Positions 1 to 5,444 of a stretch of 6,509 bases of DNA are shown piece by piece. Source of the stretch: Muribaculaceae bacterium (lineage in GTDB: Bacteria > Bacteroidota > Bacteroidia > Bacteroidales > Muribaculaceae). Position 1 is the stretch's first letter, and the number at the start of each line of letters is the position of its first letter. A model generated the notes under the pieces. It was not told the DNA's origin, did no database searches, and was given only the letters and a program-made list of their open reading frames with translations. A program made the position numbers and the translations under genes. The stretch is from NCBI GenBank assembly GCA_017962285.1, contig JAGCVR010000211.1:1-6509 (forward strand), read 5' to 3'.

Positions 1-375
1 CCACCGCTGTGCGGAATATGCCGCCTGCGCCCCTTCGGTGAAATGCTGTCCGTAGGGGTAGTAGTTGTCGCTCTCTATGATGGAGTCGTTCCCGGCGAGC
101 ACAACGCGGTTGTTCCCCTGCCAGTCGCGCAGACCGTAGCAGTAAGTGCCGTCGCCGTCGATGTATCCGTTCTCAAAACCGCGACGCTCAAGGGTGCCGT
201 TGCGATAGACACGGTTACCCACATAGTCGAGCCGCAGCCGCGTGTTCGCCATGTCTTCCACCTCCCATTCGCAGAAACTGTCACCATCAACAGGGAAATG
301 CGTCTGGTGCGTTATGCACAACGCATTCAGAAATGAGGATGAAAGGAGGATTGCCGTGATTATTCTTGTCTTCAT
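1..375 (-). CDS. Short RHS core-tip protein with its own signal peptide (3' end cut by the window edge)
   Basis: The 125 visible residues are open from an ATG at 375 to base 1, with no stop. Residues 1-20 look like an export signal: basic MKTR, then a hydrophobic stretch ending NALC. The residue before Cys20 is Leu, so this is a poor lipobox and SPase I cleavage is more likely. From about residue 46 the sequence follows the end of a Bacteroidetes RHS/YD-repeat core: LRLDYVGNRVYRNGTL (47-62), a GGYI-like FENGYIDGDG (67-76), YGLRDWQGNNRVVL (80-93, the usual 'LxDHLGNxRVV') and DNYYPYGQHF (103-112, the usual 'NYYPFG'). In full RHS proteins this segment is preceded by many YD repeats and followed by the 'GKE' motif and a variable C-terminal domain. 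Here the repeats are absent and the export signal is attached directly. The ATG is chosen because it yields the signal peptide; an AAGGA abuts it too closely to be a normal Shine-Dalgarno. It lies downstream of, and codirectional with, the flippase gene. It could be a decayed RHS remnant or a dedicated minimal carrier; the missing C-terminus decides. RHS family assignment is confident; function is unknown. Confidence 0.8.
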   Translation of the reverse strand, partial: MKTRIITAILLSSSFLNALCITHQTHFPVDGDSFCEWEVEDMANTRLRLDYVGNRVYRNGTLERRGFENGYIDGDGTYCYGLRDWQGNNRVVLAGNDSIIESDNYYPYGQHFTEGAQAAYSAQRW

Positions 376-423
376 TCCTTGTTGAGGCTTGCATTATTTG
401 GGTGGCGTGCGGAGAGACCGAAA

Positions 424-438
424 GGCAAGCTCCTTGCC
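424..438 (-). other. GC-rich hairpin, weak terminator or leader hairpin
   Basis: On the minus strand, GGCAAG (438-433) pairs perfectly with CTTGCC (429-424) across a 3-base loop, followed by TTTC. The short T-run makes it a poor intrinsic terminator. It may end some flippase transcripts. If the promoter at 457-464 is real, it would instead sit about 12-26 bases into the RHS-tip mRNA leader. Confidence 0.35.
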
Positions 439-456
439 CATATAATTTGTAATATG

Positions 457-464
457 CAAATTTA
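457..464 (-). promoter_or_regulatory. Candidate -7 promoter box for the RHS-tip gene
   Basis: The minus strand reads TAAATTTG, an exact match to the Bacteroidetes primary sigma -7 consensus TAnnTTTG. It would start transcription near base 450 and give a leader of about 75 bases before the ATG at 375. I see no convincing TTTG -33 element at the usual 19-21 base spacing. The region is AT-rich, so a chance match is possible. Confidence 0.4.
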
Positions 465-481
465 ACAATAATAATTGTTAA
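462..481. repeat. Perfect 8-bp inverted repeat, possible operator
   Basis: TTAACAAT (462-469) and ATTGTTAA (474-481) are exact reverse complements separated by 4 bases. The repeat overlaps the upstream edge of the -7-like box at 457-464, where a DNA-binding protein could act on that promoter. It also lies about 40 bases past the flippase stop codon, so an AT-rich 3' hairpin is an alternative. It has no U-run typical of a terminator. The symmetry is directly visible; the function is inferred. Confidence 0.5.
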
Positions 482-519
482 TGATATACTTTCGTGTGTT
501 TTTTACGGAAATTTATCCT

Positions 520-1944
520 TTATCGGCGGCGGGCCAATCTTATCGTGGCTGTCACAGAAACAAGAACTGCCACGGCAGTAATTGCGAATGCAAGAGCGGT
601 GTGTCCTAGAAGAACCGCTACCGCAACTGCAGCCGTCGTGGCGAGGGCTGTTGCCGCCACCGCTACCGTAGCGCCGGTCAGTTTCAGCCTGAACGTGCCC
701 ACATAAACCCATGCCACAATCAGCGTGTAGAAGGCGTACCACAGCAGATATGCCACACCCAGCCCCGTGATGCCGCTGTGGACATAGCATGCCATGCTGA
801 GGACCAGGAACAATACTGCGCTGATTGTCTCGGTAATGATGTAGATGCGCCCTGCTCCCTTAGCCAATATCACAAATGCCAGGCACCACGACAGGGTGCG
901 CAGCACCGTACCAACCGCTCCCCACGCAATCATCGGCGCCACGGCGTGGAATTCACCGCTGTAGAGCAGCGAAATGATGGGGTAGCGGAGCACAATGAAA
1001 ATGCTGGCGATTGCCGTGATGACAACCATGGAAACGATAATTTCCTGCGACACACTTTCGCTGAGGCGCTTCTGGTCACCGGCTATCCGCGACAGTCGGG
1101 GATAATACTCCATCCCCAGCGCTGTCAGCACAAGGGCCGTGTATTTGTTGATAAGGGTGTAGCCAGCCTGATAGAGCCCCACGGTCTCCGTGCCTGCCAC
1201 GTAGTTGAGCCATGCCACGAAAATGTAGTTGGCAAGCATCCCGGCAAAGGCTCCGGCGGTCATGAAAATGCCGAGCGAGATGAAGTCTTTTCCTATCGCC
1301 ACGGTTTCCGCTTTTGTCTGCGGCACTGGGGCATAATCGCGGTTGCGGAACAGCACGGCAAACAGCGCGCAGGCGAGCGCGTAGGCTATGATCGAGGGCA
1401 GTATGCTTCGCTCGCGAAGCCAGTAGAACAGTGGTATTGAGATAATTAATCCGCAAAACGTGCCGCAGATTGTCACCATGGCGAGTTTGCGCAATTTGGC
1501 GGTCCCTTGGAGTATGGCATATTCGCCATTGGTGATTGCCATTAGGAAAACGGCCGCCGACAGTGCCACATAGCCCCAGATGTGGCTCGTGTCGCCAAAA
1601 GTGTATCTGCTCAGCACCGGTGCCAGTGCCATCGTCACTAAGGCTCCGCCCAGGGCAAGCCACACCGACCACCGGCGCACCGCCGTGATGATTCGGCTGA
1701 TTCTGTTGCCGTCGCCGTGTTCCACAGCCTGGGATATGTCGCGCACGCTGCTCTGGCGCATCCCCAGATTTGTGCCGGTGTTGAGTGTCTCAAGTGCCTG
1801 ATTGAAAATGCCGAACAGTCCCACGCCCATGGGACCAATCCAGATGGCTACCAGTTTCGTGCGAATAATTGAGCACATGATGGTGATGACCTGCACGCCT
1901 CCGAAAAGACCCATCGACTTGAATATTTTCCGCACACTGTTCAT
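520..1944 (-). CDS. Wzx/WzxE-like lipid-linked oligosaccharide flippase (O-antigen translocase family)
   Basis: This 474-residue polytopic inner-membrane protein belongs to the MOP (MATE-like) exporter superfamily, which moves undecaprenyl-linked sugar units from the cytoplasmic to the periplasmic face. The N-terminal part has the O-antigen translocase pattern: a first helix at about 12-33, the loop AIWIGPMGVGLFGIFNQ (33-49) and the glycine/asparagine-rich NTGTNLGMRQSSVRDIS (55-71). About 12-14 hydrophobic helices follow, at roughly 93-113, 123-142, 152-175, 182-199, 220-247, 263-278, 302-319, 333-360, 367-388, 391-417, 423-447 and 449-466. Asn-Tyr and charged residues lie inside helices around 239-282 (ANYIFVAW, INKYTALV), as expected for a glycan-lipid channel. 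The protein ends with the basic tail RLARRR. Residues 423-466 are strikingly Ala/Val/Thr-rich. Its length is normal for the family. It starts 30 bases after the acyltransferase stop codon, so the two are probably co-transcribed from the divergent gap near 3010. No clear Shine-Dalgarno is present. The substrate cannot be read from the sequence. Confidence 0.85.
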   Translation of the reverse strand: MNSVRKIFKSMGLFGGVQVITIMCSIIRTKLVAIWIGPMGVGLFGIFNQALETLNTGTNLGMRQSSVRDISQAVEHGDGNRISRIITAVRRWSVWLALGGALVTMALAPVLSRYTFGDTSHIWGYVALSAAVFLMAITNGEYAILQGTAKLRKLAMVTICGTFCGLIISIPLFYWLRERSILPSIIAYALACALFAVLFRNRDYAPVPQTKAETVAIGKDFISLGIFMTAGAFAGMLANYIFVAWLNYVAGTETVGLYQAGYTLINKYTALVLTALGMEYYPRLSRIAGDQKRLSESVSQEIIVSMVVITAIASIFIVLRYPIISLLYSGEFHAVAPMIAWGAVGTVLRTLSWCLAFVILAKGAGRIYIITETISAVLFLVLSMACYVHSGITGLGVAYLLWYAFYTLIVAWVYVGTFRLKLTGATVAVAATALATTAAVAVAVLLGHTALAFAITAVAVLVSVTATIRLARRR

Positions 1945-1974
1945 TGGCTGGGATTCGTGTCAGGATTCAATCGT

Positions 1975-2931
1975 TTACCGAATGGCTACCTTATAGATGG
2001 GATAGGCAACGCCGCGTCCGCCAAGGCGTGCTTTCTGTTCGAGCAAGGTGTGATTGAGTATCTGTCCGCCATTCTCGTTCGATGTCCCGAAATCAAAATA
2101 CCTGAGGCCCTGCTCTTTTGCCCACGAAATGGCTTCTGCCATGAGCAGTGGCAGTGCTTTTGTCTCTCTGCCCGTTGCGGAGGAGGCGATATACTGGCAG
2201 TGGGCTACGGTCTGAGTGACAAACAGCACCACTCCCGCCACGATTTCAGCGCATATTTTTGCCGTAATCAGACGGATGTTTTTCGGAAAACGCGACTGCA
2301 GCAGGCAAATCTCGTCAAGGCTGTGGACGGGGAGTGCGTCGTAACGCTCCGTCAATCGTTCCGTGAGAATGCTCCAGTACTTGTCGATGTCGTCGAAACA
2401 ATCGCAGAAATTCACCTTCACTCCGGCACGCGTTGCCGCATTTGTGCTGCTCTTGTTGCCGCGGTCGAAAGCGAGTGGGGCATCGAGCGGGATCACCGAT
2501 GAGATATTGCAGCCCTCAAGACGTGCTCCGTGGCGGAAAAGGGCATAGATGTCCTCCTCTGCGGGATAAGTGTGATAGATGTGTGGCACTGGCTTGTAAA
2601 CCAGCGATTTTATGCAGTTTTCTCCAAGAAATGGCATTGCGGCATCCATCACTTGGATCATGTCGTTGGCATCGAAATGCTTCAGAGGCATCAGCCAGCC
2701 GCCGTATGTGAGCCCGCTGTGGGAAACCACCGTATCGTCGTGTCGGCATGCCGGCAGAATGGCGGCTATTTCCCCAGTCTCATGGCGGGCGATAAGTGAA
2801 AAATCACTGAATCGGTCGCTGTGATAATCCATATAGCCGCGGTGATGCAGGAATGTGGCATTCTTCGACTTGAGGCAGAACGCGTCCCATTCCTGTGATA
2901 AATTGCTTTGGTATAGTGAAATATGTATCAT
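1975..2931 (-). CDS. FemAB-like GNAT-fold acyltransferase
   Basis: This soluble protein of 318 residues has no signal peptide. It resembles the GNAT/FemAB-like 'peptidoglycan bridge or BioF2-like' acyltransferases found in Bacteroidetes surface-glycan loci. Visible landmarks are ATFLHHRGYMDYHSDRF (25-41), the early 'FL..RxYMDYHxDRF' block; SHSGLTYGGWLMPL (70-83); and the C-terminal signature YFDFGTSNENGG (278-289), leading to LLEQKARLGGRG (296-307). The two-lobe arrangement, roughly 1-150 and 150-318, fits the doubled GNAT fold of FemAB-type enzymes. These proteins transfer an acyl or aminoacyl group to an amine; acetylation or aminoacylation of an amino-sugar precursor would suit the flippase gene just downstream. 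The donor and acceptor are not readable from the sequence. The only plausible ATG is at 2931, preceded by an A-rich AAAGAG that is too close to be a good ribosome-binding site. Fold assignment is fairly confident; the reaction is inferred. Confidence 0.75.
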   Translation of the reverse strand: MIHISLYQSNLSQEWDAFCLKSKNATFLHHRGYMDYHSDRFSDFSLIARHETGEIAAILPACRHDDTVVSHSGLTYGGWLMPLKHFDANDMIQVMDAAMPFLGENCIKSLVYKPVPHIYHTYPAEEDIYALFRHGARLEGCNISSVIPLDAPLAFDRGNKSSTNAATRAGVKVNFCDCFDDIDKYWSILTERLTERYDALPVHSLDEICLLQSRFPKNIRLITAKICAEIVAGVVLFVTQTVAHCQYIASSATGRETKALPLLMAEAISWAKEQGLRYFDFGTSNENGGQILNHTLLEQKARLGGRGVAYPIYKVAIR

Positions 2932-3009
2932 CTCTTTATTAACGTTTTCACGCCGTTTTTATTGCAATAAATGTGGCTCCATTTTCTTCGTTGCAAAAAA
3001 GCGATATTT

Positions 3010-3017
3010 CAAAAATA
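3010..3017 (-). promoter_or_regulatory. Candidate -7 box for the acyltransferase-flippase unit
   Basis: The minus strand reads TATTTTTG, an exact TAnnTTTG match, about 80 bases before the acyltransferase ATG. Transcription would start near 3003. I could not find a matching TTTG -33 element at standard spacing, and the gap is very AT-rich, so this is tentative. Confidence 0.35.
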
Positions 3018-3022
3018 ATAGT

Positions 3023-3030
3023 TAATTTTG
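3023..3030 (+). promoter_or_regulatory. Candidate -7 box for the aminopeptidase P gene
   Basis: The plus strand reads TAATTTTG, an exact match to the Bacteroidetes -7 consensus TAnnTTTG. It would give a start near 3037 and a leader of about 45 bases before the ATG at 3083. The nearest upstream TTG (2991-2993) is 29 bases away, longer than the usual 19-21. The box lies only 5 bases from the opposing one at 3010-3017. Confidence 0.4.
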
Positions 3031-3082
3031 CATATTATGAATTGTGTGAATAATTAAAATTTTTCTAAGATATTTTCTTGAT

Positions 3083-4852
3083 ATGAACGAACATCTCAAC
3101 ATCCTGCGGCAGCTGATGCAACGGAAAAACGTGGCGGCTGTGATAATCCCGGGAACAGACCCGCATCAGAGTGAATACACCAGCGAACACTGGAAACTGC
3201 GCCAGTGGCTCACCGGATTTACCGGAAGTAACGGAACCGCCGTGGTAACACTCGACAATGCCGCCCTGTGGACCGACTCGCGCTATTTCCTACAGGCCGA
3301 GGACGAACTTTCCGACTCGGGATTTCAGTTGATGCGTGAAGGCATCGAAGACGACCCCACAATCACCGAATGGCTCGCCCAGAACCTCGAGGAAGATGAT
3401 GTGCTTGCCATCGACGGTCGCCTCTTTTCCGTGCGCCAGGCAAGCCGGATGGAGCAGTTCTGCGGTGAAAACGGATTTATGTTTGCAACCGATTTCCCCG
3501 TTGCCGATTCAGTCTGGACCGGCCGTCCTGCCCGTCCGCTCAATCCCATCGTGATTCACGACGAACAATATGCCGGAGAAGGTGTGGCAGATAAGTTGAC
3601 ACGTACCCGCGACAAGATGGCGGAACTCGGTGCCGACGGGCTCCTTATCGCCTCTCTCGACGATGTGGCGTGGCTGTTCAACATCCGTGGGACCGACGTG
3701 CAATTTTCGCCGCTTGCAGTCGCATTCGCTTTTGTTAACATGACCGAGGCGTTTCTGTTCATCGACAAGGAGAAAGTGGACGATGACGTGCGTAAGGAAC
3801 TGAAGAAATACGATGTCAACATAAAGCCCTACGATGACGTGGAGCATTTCCTTTCCCGTCAGAGCGAACACAAGGTAGTGATTATCGACCCCGACCGAAT
3901 CAGCGATACCCTTGCCAATGCCCTGCCTTGTCAGAAAGTTTATGCCCCAAGTCCCACGGTGGAACTTAAGGCGGTGAAAAACGATGTGCAAATTCAGGGA
4001 TTCCATCGGGCGATGGAGCGCGACGGCGTGGCTCTCGTTCGGACTCTGATGTGGCTTGAGCAGAACGTGGCATCGGGAAATATTACGGAAATTACCGTAT
4101 GGGACAAGGCTCGGGAACAACGTGCCGTAAGCAGTCTCTATCGCGACGAGAGTTTCAACATGATTGCAGGTTATCGTGAGCATGGCGCAATAGTCCATTA
4201 TGCCGCTACTCCCGAAACCGCCTCTACAATACAGCCCACAGGATTGCTCCTTATTGATACCGGCGCACAGTATCTCGACGGAACAACCGACATAACACGC
4301 ACTTTCTCGCTCGGTGATGTCACCGAACAGGAGCGGTGCGACTACACACTCGTCCTTAAAGGGCATCTTGCCCTTTCGCGGGCTCGGTTCCCGGAAGGAA
4401 CCTGTGGCGTGCAGCTCGATGCCCTGGCACGGATGCCGCTGTGGCAGCAGGGGCTTTCTTTCGGGCATGGAACAGGCCACGGTGTGGGACACTACCTATG
4501 TTGCCACGAAGGACCGCAGAGCATCCGCACCAATCTTAATCCCACGCCGCTAAGGCCGGGTATGGTGGTGAGCAATGAGCCGGGTATTTATCGCAGTGGA
4601 CAGTATGGAATCAGAATAGAAAACCTCATGCTTTGTGTCGATGGGGCGAATTCGCAGGAGTTCGGTAAATTTCTCCGCTTTGAGACACTTACTCTGTTCC
4701 CCTATGACAAGACGTTGATAAACAGGCAGATGCTTACACCGGAAGAGATTGGTCAAATCAACGATTATCACAGCATGGTGTTCAGCAGGCTTTCTCCGCT
4801 CCTCTCGCCCGACGAGGTGGATTGGCTCAAGGAAAAGTGTGCTCCCCTCTGA
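3083..4852 (+). CDS. pepP: Xaa-Pro aminopeptidase (aminopeptidase P, peptidase family M24)
   Basis: This cytosolic metallo-aminopeptidase removes an N-terminal residue that precedes proline, helping to recycle proline-rich peptides. At 589 residues it has the long three-domain form seen in eukaryotic XPNPEP1 and in Bacteroidetes, rather than the roughly 440-residue E. coli PepP. Two creatinase-like N-terminal domains cover about 1-155 and 160-300 (FTGSNGTAVVT at 46-56; WLFNIRGTDVQFSPL at 197-211). The M24 'pita-bread' domain follows, from about 305 to 540. All five di-metal ligands are visible: Asp392 in LIDTGAQY, Asp403 in TTDITRT, His466 in GHGTGHGVGH, Glu499 in SNEPGIY and Glu513 in RIENL. 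The accessory histidines His372 (VHYAAT), His462 and His475 (CHEGP) are also present, with spacing equal to that of human XPNPEP1. The short C-terminal extension (FGKFLRFETLTLFPYD) is typical of the long form. The enzyme therefore appears intact and active. It has its own candidate promoter at 3023-3030, no Shine-Dalgarno, and is followed after 46 bases by the carbonic anhydrase-like gene. Confidence 0.97.
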   Translation: MNEHLNILRQLMQRKNVAAVIIPGTDPHQSEYTSEHWKLRQWLTGFTGSNGTAVVTLDNAALWTDSRYFLQAEDELSDSGFQLMREGIEDDPTITEWLAQNLEEDDVLAIDGRLFSVRQASRMEQFCGENGFMFATDFPVADSVWTGRPARPLNPIVIHDEQYAGEGVADKLTRTRDKMAELGADGLLIASLDDVAWLFNIRGTDVQFSPLAVAFAFVNMTEAFLFIDKEKVDDDVRKELKKYDVNIKPYDDVEHFLSRQSEHKVVIIDPDRISDTLANALPCQKVYAPSPTVELKAVKNDVQIQGFHRAMERDGVALVRTLMWLEQNVASGNITEITVWDKAREQRAVSSLYRDESFNMIAGYREHGAIVHYAATPETASTIQPTGLLLIDTGAQYLDGTTDITRTFSLGDVTEQERCDYTLVLKGHLALSRARFPEGTCGVQLDALARMPLWQQGLSFGHGTGHGVGHYLCCHEGPQSIRTNLNPTPLRPGMVVSNEPGIYRSGQYGIRIENLMLCVDGANSQEFGKFLRFETLTLFPYDKTLINRQMLTPEEIGQINDYHSMVFSRLSPLLSPDEVDWLKEKCAPL

Positions 4853-4898
4853 TTTGTTAAACTACTCTCAATTAATACGATAAAATAAAAACGAAATC

Positions 4899-5414
4899 AT
4901 GGCTATCATAAAAAAAGTAAGAGGTTTTGAACCCAAAATTGGGCAGGGATGTTTCCTCGCCGACAATGCCGTGGTGGTGGGTGATGTCACCATGGGCAAC
5001 GATTGCAGCATATGGTTCGGTGCCGTTCTGCGTGGCGACGTCAACACCATTACCATCGGAAACCGTGTCAATATACAGGACAATGCGGTAATTCACACTC
5101 TCTATGAGAAATCGGTTACCGTTATCGGTAACGACGTTTCAATAGGGCATAACGTGGTGGTGCACGGTGCCACCATTCACGACATGGCGCTGATAGGAAT
5201 GGGGAGCATCATCCTCGACCATGCCGAGATAGGCGAGGGTGCCATCATCGCGGCTGGCAGCGTGGTGCTGGGTGGAACCAAGGTGGGACCAAACGAACTG
5301 TGGGCAGGCAGTCCCGCAAAGTTCAAGAAAATGGTGGATCCTGCTCAAGCCAGGGAAATAAATGTGAAGATAGCCAAAAACTACCTCATGTACTCTACCT
5401 GGTACGAGGAATAA
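4899..5414 (+). CDS. Gamma-class carbonic anhydrase-like hexapeptide-repeat protein (YrdA/PaaY type)
   Basis: At 171 residues this has the usual length of short gamma-carbonic anhydrase homologues. It should form a left-handed parallel beta-helix trimer with a C-terminal helix, in the cytosol. Hexapeptide repeats run from about residue 12 to 130 (for example NAVVVGDVTMGNDCSIW, 23-39; DHAEIGEGAIIAAGSVV, 107-123), followed by the family sequence ELWAGSPAKF (133-142) and the terminal helix. The three zinc ligands are present and spaced as in the archaeal enzyme Cam: His66 (NAVIH), His84 and His89 (IGHNVVVHG). Arg45, Asp47, Gln60 and Asp61 match Cam Arg59, Asp61, Gln75 and Asp76. Val48 replaces the catalytic Glu62 of Cam, and the acidic proton-shuttle loop is absent, as in many homologues with low or untested CO2-hydration activity. 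Metal binding is likely; carbonic anhydrase activity is inferred. The gene probably shares the pepP transcript, since the 46-base gap has no visible terminator or promoter. Confidence 0.93.
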   Translation: MAIIKKVRGFEPKIGQGCFLADNAVVVGDVTMGNDCSIWFGAVLRGDVNTITIGNRVNIQDNAVIHTLYEKSVTVIGNDVSIGHNVVVHGATIHDMALIGMGSIILDHAEIGEGAIIAAGSVVLGGTKVGPNELWAGSPAKFKKMVDPAQAREINVKIAKNYLMYSTWYEE

Positions 5415-5444
5415 CTGTGGCAATTTCTGAAGAGTAAGGGGGCA

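Noticed and set aside
43..336. A 97-codon plus-strand frame with Val-rich sequence at the left edge
   Set aside because: It is antisense to the RHS-tip gene, whose motifs are clear on the minus strand. The Val-rich sequence is the complement of Asn, Asp and Tyr codons.
778..1440. A 220-codon plus-strand frame opposite the flippase
   Set aside because: It is antisense to a well-supported membrane protein. The translation is His/Arg/Gln-rich, as expected from reversed hydrophobic codons, with no domain.
1076..1672. A 198-codon minus-strand frame overlapping the flippase in another phase
   Set aside because: It is out of frame with the clear polytopic protein, and its Arg/His-rich composition is typical of a shifted reading frame.
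1957..2502. A 181-codon plus-strand frame opposite the acyltransferase
   Set aside because: It is antisense to the family-like acyltransferase and shows no recognisable motifs or upstream promoter.
3509..4492. A 327-codon open frame on the minus strand inside the aminopeptidase P gene
   Set aside because: It lies fully antisense to a gene with every catalytic residue intact, and its translation shows no recognisable family, signal or plausible composition. Open antisense frames are common opposite GC-rich codons.
4853..4898. A terminator or separate promoter between pepP and the carbonic anhydrase-like gene
   Set aside because: The gap is AT-rich but contains no hairpin with a T-run and no TAnnTTTG match, so co-transcription is the simpler reading.
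5415..5444. A bidirectional terminator between the converging genes
   Set aside because: The 30-base gap shows no inverted repeat of useful length; termination must lie elsewhere or be factor-dependent.
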